The notes beneath the pieces were generated by a model, which saw only the letters and a list, made by a program, of their open reading frames with translations, was not told the origin of the DNA and did no database searches. DNA of 64,000 nt from Akkermansiaceae bacterium (GTDB lineage: Bacteria > Verrucomicrobiota > Verrucomicrobiia > Verrucomicrobiales > Akkermansiaceae): assembly GCA_015062055.1 (NCBI GenBank), contig SUVK01000005.1:1-64000 (forward strand). Reading direction: 5' to 3'. Within the stretch, counting starts at the first letter, position 1. Each line of letters opens with the position of its first letter. Position numbers and translations under genes: made by a program. Shown piece by piece: positions 31,817 to 41,495 of this stretch.

Positions 31817-33196
31817 ATGGCAGCAAGTTTTGCAATCATTTCATTGGGCTGTGCCAAGAATCTGGTGGATTCTGAGGTGATGGCTGACCGTCTTTTGGGG
31901 GCCGGTTTTACCAAGGTGGAGCCCGACCGGGCAGAGGCGCTTATCATTAACACCTGCGCCTTCATTGACCCCGCCAAGCAAGAGGCCATTGATACCATTT
32001 TTGCTGCTACCCGCGCCCGCGACGAGGGCGAAGCCCCCACCGAGCAAAAGATTTTGGTAGCGGGGTGTCTTTCCCAACGCTATGCCAACGACCTTGTGAA
32101 GCTGATGCCCGAGGTGGACTGTTTTATCGGCGTAGACAAAGTGCTTGACGTGGTGGAAATTGTCAATGCCACGATGAGCGGAACGGGTGAGAAGGTGTAC
32201 AGTACCAAGGTTTCCAAACTGATGCCGGATTTCGGCGATACTCGCTACCGCTTGACAGGTAAGCATTTTGCCTATGTCAAGATTGCCGAGGGGTGCAACC
32301 ACGCCTGTGCCTATTGCGTGATACCGCGCATACGTGGCGGGCACCGCAGTCGCCCGCAAGCAAGCATCATGCGCGAGGTGCGCGCCTTGGTAGAGGCCGG
32401 GGTAAAGGAGATTAACCTCATAGCCCAGGACACAACCTATTACGGTATGGATAAATGGGAGGGCGGTGCCACCAAGACCAGCGGGGTAGACTCCGCCCGT
32501 GGCGAATCATTGGCAACCCTGCTGCGAGAGATTAATGCCCTGCCGGGGGAGTTTTGGGTGCGTGTGCTTTATACCCACCCCGCCCATTGGAGCCAAGAGC
32601 TTATCGATGTATTTGCCACCTGCGATAAGGTGGTGAAATATGTAGACATACCCTTGCAGCACATAGCTGCCCATATTCTTGAAGAACAACGCCGTAAGAC
32701 CGACGGCGACTATATTCGCAATCTCATACGCGATCTTCGCGCTGCTGTGCCCGGCATTGGTCTGCGCACCACCTTTATCAGCGGTTTGCCCGGTGAAAAT
32801 GAAGAAGACCACGCCGAGCTGCGAGACTTTATCCGCGAGTTCCGTTTTGAGCGGGCAGGGGTATTCCCTTATTCTAAAGAAGAGGGTTCTTTAGCGGCCA
32901 AGATGAAAAACCAAGTACACCACGCCACCCGCAAACGCCGAGCTAACGAGCTGTCCATGATTTTGGCCGGTATTGCAGATGAGATTGGTCAAGAGTGTGT
33001 TGGGCAAACCCTCCGTGTGCTGGTAGATGCGCCCGGCATTGCTCGCGGACCGTGGGATGCGCCCGATGTTGACGGCACCATCCATGTAGACCCCGCCTTG
33101 CCCGTAGGTGAGTTTGCCGATGTGCTCATTACAGATTCTATCGCCTACGAGCTTTTTGCCGAAGGTGCGGTCGATATGCCCGATGACGAGGAATAA
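31817..33196 (+). CDS. rimO: ribosomal protein uS12 methylthiotransferase RimO
   Basis: A radical-SAM enzyme with two iron-sulfur clusters that adds a methylthio group to the conserved aspartate of ribosomal protein S12. The 459 residues show the N-terminal MTTase domain with cluster cysteines 12, 47 and 84 (ISLGCAKNLVDSE, INTCAF, VAGCLSQRY), the radical-SAM CxxxCxxC at 160/164/167 (GCNHACAYC) and a C-terminal TRAM domain. SLGCAKNLVDSE and IPRIRGGHRSRP are typical of RimO rather than MiaB. A short hairpin GGCTCA/TGAGCC at 33208-33224 stands between it and the convergent helicase gene. Confidence 0.95.
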   Translation: MAASFAIISLGCAKNLVDSEVMADRLLGAGFTKVEPDRAEALIINTCAFIDPAKQEAIDTIFAATRARDEGEAPTEQKILVAGCLSQRYANDLVKLMPEVDCFIGVDKVLDVVEIVNATMSGTGEKVYSTKVSKLMPDFGDTRYRLTGKHFAYVKIAEGCNHACAYCVIPRIRGGHRSRPQASIMREVRALVEAGVKEINLIAQDTTYYGMDKWEGGATKTSGVDSARGESLATLLREINALPGEFWVRVLYTHPAHWSQELIDVFATCDKVVKYVDIPLQHIAAHILEEQRRKTDGDYIRNLIRDLRAAVPGIGLRTTFISGLPGENEEDHAELRDFIREFRFERAGVFPYSKEEGSLAAKMKNQVHHATRKRRANELSMILAGIADEIGQECVGQTLRVLVDAPGIARGPWDAPDVDGTIHVDPALPVGEFADVLITDSIAYELFAEGAVDMPDDEE

Positions 33197-33229
33197 TAGC
33201 TGCTTTGGGCTCAGCCGTTGAGCCGCGCC

Positions 33230-35230
33230 TTAATCATCAAGCAAGGAGCGGAAAGAAGAAATTGCCTCGGCACAATCTTCTTCGCTCAGGGGCGTTTTCA
33301 TGAGTTCATCGTAGTCTACGAACTCGTATAGCCTGTTCGGTATCTCCATGATAAAGCAAGAGGGCTTGCAGCGTTCTTCGGCTCCATAGCGAGTGCGCTT
33401 GGCACAGTAGGTCATGGTAAGACGCTCTCGGGCACGCGTAATGCCTACGTAGAAAAGCCGCCTCTCTTCATCTAAATTGCCTTCGTCTACCGAGCGTGTG
33501 TGCGGCAGCAGCCCATCTTCTACACCGACAATGTACACGTGTGGAAACTCCAAGCCTTTGGCGGCGTGCATGGTAATGAGGCAAACCCCGCTTTTTGACT
33601 CGATGTCGTCGTCATCGCGGTCGTTGTCCAAGTTGATTTTCGAGAGAAAGTCCGTGAGTTTTGCCCCCGGCAGCCAGAACTGGCGCAGGGCACCTTTAAT
33701 ATCGTCAATGGCTGATTGGCGGCGATTTTTTTCTTCCTCGGTCTTGCAGTTGCGAGAGATATATTCCTCGTACTCTGTTTCTTTGAGGAAGTCGCTGAGG
33801 ATGTCTTCAAAAGAGCGTTCACTTTCGGCAAACTCGGTGCCATATCGCGTTACCAGCTCGGTGAAGGCATTGATGCTGTTTTGCGAGCGTGTAGAGCACT
33901 CTGCTAGGAACGACAAATCCAGCAGAGTGGCCCAAATGCTTTTCTTATTTTCGCGGCTCCAATCAATGGCAAAGGTGGCCGTGTTGGGGCTGATACCGCG
34001 CGGCGGGGTGTTGAGCACACGCAGCAGGTGTAAATCTGCATCGGGATTATCCATCAGCTGTAGGTAACTGATGAGGTCTTTTACCTCTCTGCGGTCGAAA
34101 AAGCTTTTGGTGCCGACCATGCGGTAGGGTATGTGGTGCTCTCGCAGGGCCATTTCTAATGCGCGACTTTGGGCATTGGCGCGAAAAAGCACGGCAAAGG
34201 CCTCCCATGGTAATTTTTCGCGCACACGCAGCTGCTCGATTTCGTCGGCTATAAACTCCGCCTCATCTTCGGGGCCGGGCATGGCCAGCAGTCGCACGGG
34301 GTATTTGCCTTCTTTGTTGGTGCGAAGCGTTTTTTCTCTGCGTCCGGCATTGTTGCGAATCACGATATTGGCGCAATCCAGCACTTGTTTGGTGCAGCGG
34401 TAGTTTTCCTCGAGTTTAATGACGGTGGGGTTGGGGAAGAAGCTCTCGAAGTCGAGGATGTTCGATATTTGAGCCCCTCGCCAGCCATAGATGGACTGGT
34501 CGTCATCGCCCACCACGCACACATTATGCTCGGGGCCTACCAGCTGGCGCAGTAAGCTCATCTGCAATGAGTTGGTGTCTTGAAACTCGTCTACCGTGAT
34601 AAAAGTAAAACGGCGGTTCCATTTGTCGTGCACATCGGGGTAACAGCGCAATAATCGCTCTGTAAGGATGAGCAAGTCATCAAAGTCTACGGCGTTTTGG
34701 GCTTTCAGTTCGCGCTGGTAGGCGCCTGCCACGGCCGAGATGAGAGAGTCTTCTATCGCCTTGTAGTCAAGCCCCTGATTGCGCACGCGGGAGTATTCGG
34801 CAATTACTTGCGCGGGCTCCAGTTTTTCGCGGCGGGCACCGTACTCCATGATAAGGCGTTTGAGTAGCCCATTTTGGTCGCTGCCGGTGTAAATGGAGAA
34901 GTTTTCTTTGTAGCCGAGTCTGCCGATGTCTTGCCGCAAAATGCGCACGCAGAGAGAATGGAATGTGCAAACCGTCATTTTGCGTGCAGCTTTGCGGTCT
35001 ACAAGCCCCGCCACACGGTCTGCCATTTCGTTGGCTGCTTTGTTGGTAAAGGTAAGGGCCAAGATACCCGCCGGGTTGGCCCCTTGTGCAATCATGTTGG
35101 CAATGCGGCATGTAACTGTGCGCGTTTTGCCGGTGCCGGCTCCCGCCAATATCAGCACCGGCCCATGCAGTGTTTGAACGGCTTGCTTTTGGGCCGCATT
35201 TAAGCTGTTGATGTCGAATTTTTCTGCCAT
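33230..35230 (-). CDS. UvrD/PcrA/Rep-type ATP-dependent DNA helicase
   Basis: A superfamily 1A 3'-5' DNA helicase of 666 residues. The Q-motif region NAAQKQAV leads into Walker A AGAGTGKT (29-36), then TFTNKAANEM (Ia), TVDEFQDTN (II), VGDDDQSIYGWRGA (III), LEENYRC (IV), LITMHAAKGLEFPHV (V) and YVGITRARERL (VI), all intact. The length is between Rep and UvrD; the C-terminal tail lacks the Tudor-like UvrD/PcrA end, so the exact name is left open. Role: repair, replication restart or removal of obstacles. It follows the leftward ankyrin gene with a 78-base gap and could be the last gene of that string. Confidence 0.92.
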   Translation of the reverse strand: MAEKFDINSLNAAQKQAVQTLHGPVLILAGAGTGKTRTVTCRIANMIAQGANPAGILALTFTNKAANEMADRVAGLVDRKAARKMTVCTFHSLCVRILRQDIGRLGYKENFSIYTGSDQNGLLKRLIMEYGARREKLEPAQVIAEYSRVRNQGLDYKAIEDSLISAVAGAYQRELKAQNAVDFDDLLILTERLLRCYPDVHDKWNRRFTFITVDEFQDTNSLQMSLLRQLVGPEHNVCVVGDDDQSIYGWRGAQISNILDFESFFPNPTVIKLEENYRCTKQVLDCANIVIRNNAGRREKTLRTNKEGKYPVRLLAMPGPEDEAEFIADEIEQLRVREKLPWEAFAVLFRANAQSRALEMALREHHIPYRMVGTKSFFDRREVKDLISYLQLMDNPDADLHLLRVLNTPPRGISPNTATFAIDWSRENKKSIWATLLDLSFLAECSTRSQNSINAFTELVTRYGTEFAESERSFEDILSDFLKETEYEEYISRNCKTEEEKNRRQSAIDDIKGALRQFWLPGAKLTDFLSKINLDNDRDDDDIESKSGVCLITMHAAKGLEFPHVYIVGVEDGLLPHTRSVDEGNLDEERRLFYVGITRARERLTMTYCAKRTRYGAEERCKPSCFIMEIPNRLYEFVDYDELMKTPLSEEDCAEAISSFRSLLDD

Positions 35231-35308
35231 ATATACCGCGCGCTATCAGCGGGCGCACCATGATAGCACACCCCCTGCGTTTTCTCAAGCGAGAAATGCC
35301 GATGCCTC

Positions 35309-36280
35309 TTAATTGCTGTATTCGGCTCCGGCTTTCTTGAGCATTTCTTTAACTTCTTTTTCTGATGGAGGACAAAGATCTAAGGGGCGATTGCCCTCTT
35401 TGTCTTTCATATTGACATTGCCGCCCCCGGCAATGACTTCCTGTAGTGCCCCTTTATTGATTTCCGCGCCGTCCCAGTGAAGAATAGAACCGTCGGGTAG
35501 GGTTTCCCAGCCACCGGTGGTGCACATGTGTGCAATATAGTACATAACAGCATTTTCGCCTTTGTTGTTACGAATATTAGGGTTGGCACCTGCTTTTATC
35601 AACGCGCGGATGATTTCGGGAAATTTGCAAAATTCATCCATTAACGGTGTATTGCCCTCATCATCTTGTGCGTTAACATCCAATCCGTGTTTAACGAAAA
35701 ATGCCACCATGTCGGGGTGCCCGCCATCCGTAACATGGTGCAGGGCGCTTTTCGAGGAATTCGGGGCTTTATCGGTTACTTTGGCGCCGGATTTCAGCAA
35801 AAGTTCAGCACAGGCAAGCGGCTCTTTGCTGTATATCTCAATGTAGTTGAAAATGTTGCCGAAATACGAGTCGGGTGGGGGTATCTTTGCCCCGGCATCG
35901 AGCAAGGCTTGTATACATTGAGGGTAGCCCACCCTCACCGCTTTTTGGAACTCAACATCGTGAATCCGTGCTCCCGCCTTCAATAAGGCGGTGATGATGG
36001 TGGTATCTCCGTCACAGACTTCAAGGGCATAATACAAAGGAGAGGAGAACTCGGGCAACTCGGGCGTAGAATACGTTTCGTTGGGGTCGGCGCCATCATT
36101 CAAAAGCTCGATAACTTCTTGTGTGTTTTTATGAATGATGGCTCGCTGTAAATCCGTTGCCTGATGCGGAATGTTAACTCCGTTGATAACTTCAGATGCT
36201 GAGTTCTGTTGCATTTGCTGCAAGCAAGAGACACTTGCAAGCGATGCTGCTGTTGCAAGAATGAGAGGGAGTGTTTTCAT
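35309..36280 (-). CDS. ankyrin-repeat lipoprotein
   Basis: A 323-residue protein. A lipobox (LASVSC, Cys19) ends the signal peptide, so it should be tethered to a membrane. The rest is ankyrin repeats of about 33 residues (LQRAIIHKNTQEVIELLNDGADPNE, SPLYYALEVCDGDTTIITALLKAGARI, VAFFVKHGLDVNAQDDEGNTPLMDE, IIRALIKAGANPNIRNNKGENAV, EVIAGGGNVNMKDKEGNRPLDL). Ankyrins bind partner proteins; none is indicated. It overlaps the upstream gene by 4 bases (ATGA), so they are co-transcribed. Two longer ankyrin proteins lie 12 kb to the right. Confidence 0.85.
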   Translation of the reverse strand: MKTLPLILATAASLASVSCLQQMQQNSASEVINGVNIPHQATDLQRAIIHKNTQEVIELLNDGADPNETYSTPELPEFSSPLYYALEVCDGDTTIITALLKAGARIHDVEFQKAVRVGYPQCIQALLDAGAKIPPPDSYFGNIFNYIEIYSKEPLACAELLLKSGAKVTDKAPNSSKSALHHVTDGGHPDMVAFFVKHGLDVNAQDDEGNTPLMDEFCKFPEIIRALIKAGANPNIRNNKGENAVMYYIAHMCTTGGWETLPDGSILHWDGAEINKGALQEVIAGGGNVNMKDKEGNRPLDLCPPSEKEVKEMLKKAGAEYSN

Positions 36281-36912
36281 CGTTTCGGGTAAACTTTAAT
36301 CATGTCGCCTGTTTGCTTGTAGGATACCCCTTGTTCTGAAACGGTAGCAGAGTAGGGGGCCTGGTAACCGGATAATCCGGCGCGGAAGCTGAATGTGCCA
36401 TCTTCTTCCCATTGTCCGCCACTCAAGGCAAAACGTGTTTGTCTTGTTTCGGTAATGAGGGTGCCATCCTCTTCTTTGCCGAGAAGGTTGGTGTATTCTT
36501 CAGTCACAGAAAGTTTTTTGAGGTTTGCGCCGCTGATGGAGGTATCGGATAATGCGGCAACCGGGCAGAACGCATAATTGAATCTCCCCGTGGGTATTAC
36601 CAGCCATTTACCATCGGGCGACCACGGTTGTTTGATGATATTTTCGTGGTAGATGGACGATGGGCAGAAAAGCGGAGTGAGGGTGATTTCTCGCCCGTCT
36701 TTCATGATGATTACAATCTCTTTGGCAACTGAGATTTCGGTCCGTTCGCGGTGGCGAATCCCACGGTATACTAATTCGGCACGGCCATCGGGCGCGGGGC
36801 AGCGCAATTCTGTATTCACGAAGCAATCTTCGTCGTAAATCAAGGGTGTTTGCGGCTCGCTTGCGAGGCAGAGCGGCGCAAATAAGATGCTGAATAGGAG
36901 TGTGTTTTTCAT
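36277..36912 (-). CDS. hypothetical exported protein
   Basis: A 211-residue protein with signal peptide MKNTLLFSILFAPLCLASEP. The body has a beta-propeller-like phrase (QPWSPDGKWLVIPTGRFNYAFCPV, akin to the SPDG motif of TolB/WD40-like folds), but it is too short for a whole propeller. It begins 1 base after hrpB and overlaps the ankyrin lipoprotein, so it belongs to that operon. It may form a secreted pair with the ankyrin protein; function unknown. Confidence 0.68.
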   Translation of the reverse strand: MKNTLLFSILFAPLCLASEPQTPLIYDEDCFVNTELRCPAPDGRAELVYRGIRHRERTEISVAKEIVIIMKDGREITLTPLFCPSSIYHENIIKQPWSPDGKWLVIPTGRFNYAFCPVAALSDTSISGANLKKLSVTEEYTNLLGKEEDGTLITETRQTRFALSGGQWEEDGTFSFRAGLSGYQAPYSATVSEQGVSYKQTGDMIKVYPKR

Positions 36913-36913
36913 A

Positions 36914-39439
36914 TTAAAGGGGGGCTTCGCTGGGCCAATGGTGTTTGGGGTAACGACCGGCCAGGTCTTTTTTCATTTGAGGATAGCCGTTTTTCCAGAA
37001 CGAGGAGAGGTCTGAGGTAAGCTGGTAGGGGCGTTGGTTGGGCGCGAGAATTTCTACCAGACACTTAATGCGGCCATCTGCAATGGTTGGTGTTTCTGCA
37101 ACGCCGAAAAGAAGCTGGCATTTGAGCCCGAAGGTGGGAGTGCCGTCTTCTCGGTACAAGAGCTTGACCTCTCGGCCATTGGATAATTTAATGGCTTTGG
37201 GGGCATAGCGATTAAGGCACTCTTTTTGCCAAGGGGAGAGCCACTCTTGCAAAATGGGCAGCACGGGGCGTGTTGCAATGTCTTTGTAGCACACGGCTCC
37301 TTCGCATATCATGGTGATGGTGACCAATCGGTCTTCTTCGCCGAATTCGGGCATCTCAAGCTCGGGCATGGCTTGGCGCAGGCAAGTCAGGCGATTGATC
37401 CATTGCAGAACATGGCCATCCCACCCCTCCAAGCGCAAATTGCCGCGTACTACTTGGTCTGCCAATAAGGGGGCGGCTGCATCGGGGGGCGCATCCCCGG
37501 TTTCTTTTTCGTTGAGCACCAAGTCGCGGTAAAGAATACGGTGGTAATTGAGTACGCGTTTACGGGGTGAGTCATACACGGCAATATCATCCTCGTGAGT
37601 GGCTAAATCTGCGCTGTCTATCAATGTGCAGCGAGAGATGCGGGTTTCTACGTTTTTGCCGCCGATTTCTGCAATTTCCGCCGCCAGCACAAGTTCTGTT
37701 TGCGGGAAAAGGGCAACACCGGGTGTTAATTTACCGCTGCGCCGTCGGGTGAGGCGCGCCGTGTGGGTGGCTGTGCTGTTACGGGCAGCTACATTATCCG
37801 GATAAGCTGCCAGTAAGGCGCGAATAATCCCCTGACGATGCGTGGCAAAATCGGGAGTTGTGCGGCGCCCCGAGAGTTGTTGATACGCAGCCCGAATCTC
37901 TTTTGCTGCGCGTGCCATAATGCCCAATGCTGTGCAGGCTGCAGTGTCTCCGCGCAGTTGCTCGGCACGCTCCAAAGCACGCCATTCTGCCTGAAAATCC
38001 GTAAAGTCATCGTCAAGTCGCAGGGAATCATGCAACCCGCTATTCAGGGCGATGCTTTCGCTTTGAATCAACGCAGCAATGGCTGCCATCTCTGCTTCGC
38101 AGTGGTTATCTTGCCCGGCTACCAGCATGCGAGCTGTTACCGGGGGCAGGGGATAGCGCATCATTTTTTTGCCAACGCTCGTCAGTTCTCCATTCTCTGA
38201 GACTGCCCCCAAGTTAACTAACAATTGCCACGCTTGCGTAAATTGGTTTTCCGTGGGGGCATCCGGCCATGAGAAGTGGCGTAGACCTTCTTGCCCGATG
38301 GCTCCCCATGACAGCAAATTAAGAAATGCCGCTGATATGTCGGCCCGGTGTACCTCGGGTGCCGGGAATGCTGCGCGCCGACGGTGGTCTGCCTCGCTCC
38401 ATAACCGTATACATTTACCCGGACCGAGTCGCCCGGCACGCCCGGTGCGCTGGTCTGCCTGTGCGCGAGAGATAGGCACCACATGCAAGGTAGAAAGCCC
38501 ACGCATGGGGTCCCACCGTGCTTCTCGAGCGGTTCCGCTGTCAACTACGGCCCGTACGCCTTCAATAGTGAGGGAGGTTTCTGCAATGTTGGTGGATACA
38601 ATGACGCGGGGGCAGTCGCCTTTTTCTACAGCCAGAGCTTGAGCCTCGGGGGTGAGTTGACCATGCAGGGCATATACCTCTCGCCCTCTCATCCAACTCA
38701 CGTTTTCCAGAATCTCCACCGTACGCCGAATCTCATACGCACCCGGTAAAAAGACAAGTATATCTCCCTCTGTTGATTCCGTTAATTGACGAACGGCAGC
38801 AGCACATTGCTCCCACACGGGCGGGGCGTTGACGTAGCCTCGGTTGTCGCGTACGGGCACGGGGGGCATATAGCTTATTTCTACCGGGTACAGGCGCCCC
38901 TCGGCTCGCAGTATGGTGGCTTGCGGCAGGTAGTCTTGCAATTTGTCCAGCTCGAGCGTGGCCGACATGACAAATACACCCAAGTCTTTGCGGGTGCTGC
39001 GTTGCAGCTCTATGGCGCGGGCTAAACACAAATCGCCCGACAGGCGGCGCTCGTGCACTTCGTCAAAAATAATTGCGCTCACGCCTTGCAACTCAGGGTC
39101 TTCGGTGAGACGGCGTTCCAAAAGTCCATCCGTCATGAAGAGAATGCGTGTATTGGCATTGTATCGGGAGTCGAACCGCACGCAGTATCCCACCTCATCC
39201 CCCAATTTACACGGAAACTGACGAGCCACGAATCCGGCCAATAATCGGGCGGCCAGCCTGCGGGGCTGCACGACGATGATGGTGCCTCTTTCTCCCACAC
39301 CGGCATCTAACAACATGCGGGGTATGCGAGTCGATTTGCCGCTGCCCGTGGGAGCGCTCAGCAGTACGCAGAATCCCGGGGCCTTTACGGCTTGCATCAC
39401 CTCGTCTCTGAGGGCTTCTATGGGGAGGGTGGCGTTCAT
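36914..39439 (-). CDS. hrpB: ATP-dependent helicase HrpB
   Basis: A DEAH/RHA-family helicase of 841 residues. Walker A APTGSGKST (29-37), VVQPRRLAAR (Ia), FMTDGLLERRL, IIFDEVHERRL (motif II, DEVH), FVMSATLE (III), ISTNIAETSLTIEGV (V) and QRTGRAGRLGPG (VI) are all clear. They are followed by the HA2/OB region and the HrpB-specific C-terminal domain (PYQLTSDLSSFWKNGYPQMKKDLAGRYPKHHWP). The family is widespread in bacteria with poorly known RNA/DNA substrates. The start codon ATG 39439 overlaps the stop of the alpha-galactosidase gene (ATGA); the longer upstream frame merely overlaps that gene. Translational coupling is likely. Confidence 0.93.
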   Translation of the reverse strand: MNATLPIEALRDEVMQAVKAPGFCVLLSAPTGSGKSTRIPRMLLDAGVGERGTIIVVQPRRLAARLLAGFVARQFPCKLGDEVGYCVRFDSRYNANTRILFMTDGLLERRLTEDPELQGVSAIIFDEVHERRLSGDLCLARAIELQRSTRKDLGVFVMSATLELDKLQDYLPQATILRAEGRLYPVEISYMPPVPVRDNRGYVNAPPVWEQCAAAVRQLTESTEGDILVFLPGAYEIRRTVEILENVSWMRGREVYALHGQLTPEAQALAVEKGDCPRVIVSTNIAETSLTIEGVRAVVDSGTAREARWDPMRGLSTLHVVPISRAQADQRTGRAGRLGPGKCIRLWSEADHRRRAAFPAPEVHRADISAAFLNLLSWGAIGQEGLRHFSWPDAPTENQFTQAWQLLVNLGAVSENGELTSVGKKMMRYPLPPVTARMLVAGQDNHCEAEMAAIAALIQSESIALNSGLHDSLRLDDDFTDFQAEWRALERAEQLRGDTAACTALGIMARAAKEIRAAYQQLSGRRTTPDFATHRQGIIRALLAAYPDNVAARNSTATHTARLTRRRSGKLTPGVALFPQTELVLAAEIAEIGGKNVETRISRCTLIDSADLATHEDDIAVYDSPRKRVLNYHRILYRDLVLNEKETGDAPPDAAAPLLADQVVRGNLRLEGWDGHVLQWINRLTCLRQAMPELEMPEFGEEDRLVTITMICEGAVCYKDIATRPVLPILQEWLSPWQKECLNRYAPKAIKLSNGREVKLLYREDGTPTFGLKCQLLFGVAETPTIADGRIKCLVEILAPNQRPYQLTSDLSSFWKNGYPQMKKDLAGRYPKHHWPSEAPL

Positions 39440-41478
39440 CTGCAAGGGGTAAGTAAGATGACGGCAGATTGCAACGGGCGGTTCCATCGCAAGGGTAATC
39501 CCCGGTACATGAGCTCTTGTCCACTCATTTCTGTCTGATTAGCAGGGCAATGGTAGCCGGTTGTGTCAGGCATTAATTCTTCTATGTGGTACGTGGCATT
39601 TTCATCTATGCCTCGCAACAGAATATGGGTGCATTGGTCGGTAAAGGCGCGCTCTGTGGTGTAGGCCAGCAGCAGCGCATGCTTGCCATCTGTGTAAAGC
39701 AGGGCGCAGTCTGTGCTTTCGTAGGGGGAAACTAAGCGGTACAAATCCCCCAGTTGGGTTAGCGGGGCGAGCCTGCGGTACAGTCGCAGACGTTGCTGAA
39801 TTTCCGTGGCGTCTTGTTCGCTCAGGTGGCGTGGGTCGAGCTCGAATCCGAGTCTGCCTGCCAGGGCAACATCGAAGCGGAACTTGAGCGAGGTGCTGCG
39901 CCCCGTGTACAGATTGGGGCTGACGGTAACATGCGCCCCCACTGCGTTGGCCGGGAACAGGTGAGAGGCACTCCACTGCATGCGCAAGCGGTCATACGCA
40001 TCGGTGTTATCGCTCAGCCAGAACTCTTCGTGGTATTGGGCCGCGCCGTGGTCCATGCGTCCGCCCCCTGCCGAGCAGCATTGAAACGTGACAGCCGGGA
40101 ACAACGTGCGCAGGTTGTGCATGATGCGGTAATAGGCTGCTATGTAGTCAAAATAGAGGTTGGGGTGCGCGGCATCGGTTATCATGCGGTTGCAATCCCA
40201 CTTAACATAGCTGATGTTAGGGTAGGCGTACAACACATTTGCTACGCTTTTGATGATGTGGTCTTGCACCTCGGTAAGACCGAGGTTGAGCACTAACTGG
40301 TTCCGTTGTTGTGTGGGGGGAATGCCGGGTAAATGAATGGCCCATTCGGGGTGCCGCCGGTACAACTCGCTTCGGGGGCTTACCATTTCGGGCTCCATCC
40401 AGATTCCGAGACTCAGGTTGAGCTCTTCGGTGGCATCGTTGAGCGGTTTGAGCCCGCGTGGCAAGCGGTCTGTGTCCGGCTGCCAGTCGCCCAATGAGGT
40501 TGTGTCGTCCGTTCGCTTGCCGAACCATCCGTCATCCAGCACAAACATGTCGATGCCGAGCTCGGCGGTGGCATCCATCATCTCCATCAAAGCTCTTTCA
40601 CTGATGTCAAAATGCACGCCTTCCCAGCTGTTCAGCAGCGTACGCCGTATTTGCTCGCCGTGGGGGATTACTCTGCGACGCAGGTAACGGTGCAGTCGGC
40701 GGGTGGCGTCTCCTTTGCCGTGCCGGGATGCAAGAATCAGCGCCTTGGGTAAATCCAGCCGTTGTCCCGCTGCCAATGTGTAGGGTGCTTGAGAAAAATC
40801 ATGCCCCAGTCCCAAAAATCCTACACCTTGTGCATTGTGGGTGAAATTGATGGTATAGTTGCCACTCCAACACAAGGATGCCAGCAAACAAGTTCCGCTT
40901 TCTTCTTGCGCGGGGGAATCGAGTGAGAGCAGCATAGCCGGTATGCCTTCTTGCGCTGCCTTAATGCCCGTGCAAGCTTGTGCGCTCAGGGTGTTGCCGC
41001 GCTTCACTTCTTCTTCTTGCAGCATGTGCTCGCCTGCCCATACGCCACGAAACGTGCCGGCATAATAGCTGCGTGCCTGTTGCTGAATGCTTGCGGAATA
41101 GCCACGTATAATTTGCAGCGGTGTCCTTGTGCCATTGAGGATGCTGACCTGTTGAGTATAAACTCCTTCTTCTGATAATTGTGCCACAAGGCAAATCTCG
41201 ATATCGGGGTAACGAGCGTCTGCAAGCATTATCTTCAGCTGCCCGTTTTCTGCTTGGCTTGAGACCGGTTGCGGGCTCAACCCCATGCTGCCATCCGGCA
41301 GAAGCAGTTGCAGGGCATATTCCCCCGACAAATGGTGTGACGGGTAGCCTGTGCGCGATTGGTAATCCGTTAAGTACTCGCAGCGTATGGGCATGCTTGC
41401 ATGGTGAGCTACATCAAAGGCTCCGTTATTCCATGTGATGCTGCCGTATGGATAGGTAACGCAGGGGGTGGCATTCAT
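39436..41478 (-). CDS. alpha-galactosidase, glycoside hydrolase family 36
   Basis: A 680-residue retaining alpha-galactosidase. An N-terminal beta-supersandwich (1-280) precedes a TIM barrel: LLNSWEGVHFDISE, FVLDDGWFGKRTDD, GIWMEPEMVS, the nucleophile Asp428 in YVKWDCNRM, CCSAGGGRMDHG, and the acid/base Asp490 in WLSDNTDAYDRLRMQ. All active-site residues are kept. No signal peptide is seen, so it probably acts inside the cell on imported alpha-galactosides (raffinose-type sugars or blood-group-B-like glycans). No transporter or regulator is adjacent. It is embedded in a housekeeping-like string and coupled to hrpB, which is unexpected. Confidence 0.93.
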   Translation of the reverse strand: MNATPCVTYPYGSITWNNGAFDVAHHASMPIRCEYLTDYQSRTGYPSHHLSGEYALQLLLPDGSMGLSPQPVSSQAENGQLKIMLADARYPDIEICLVAQLSEEGVYTQQVSILNGTRTPLQIIRGYSASIQQQARSYYAGTFRGVWAGEHMLQEEEVKRGNTLSAQACTGIKAAQEGIPAMLLSLDSPAQEESGTCLLASLCWSGNYTINFTHNAQGVGFLGLGHDFSQAPYTLAAGQRLDLPKALILASRHGKGDATRRLHRYLRRRVIPHGEQIRRTLLNSWEGVHFDISERALMEMMDATAELGIDMFVLDDGWFGKRTDDTTSLGDWQPDTDRLPRGLKPLNDATEELNLSLGIWMEPEMVSPRSELYRRHPEWAIHLPGIPPTQQRNQLVLNLGLTEVQDHIIKSVANVLYAYPNISYVKWDCNRMITDAAHPNLYFDYIAAYYRIMHNLRTLFPAVTFQCCSAGGGRMDHGAAQYHEEFWLSDNTDAYDRLRMQWSASHLFPANAVGAHVTVSPNLYTGRSTSLKFRFDVALAGRLGFELDPRHLSEQDATEIQQRLRLYRRLAPLTQLGDLYRLVSPYESTDCALLYTDGKHALLLAYTTERAFTDQCTHILLRGIDENATYHIEELMPDTTGYHCPANQTEMSGQELMYRGLPLRWNRPLQSAVILLTPCR

Positions 41479-41495
41479 GGGTGGGAAGAATGAGT

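Noticed and set aside
36914-39487. Sixteen-residue longer HrpB start
   Set aside because: The extension overlaps the alpha-galactosidase gene; ATG 39439 forms a typical ATGA coupling.
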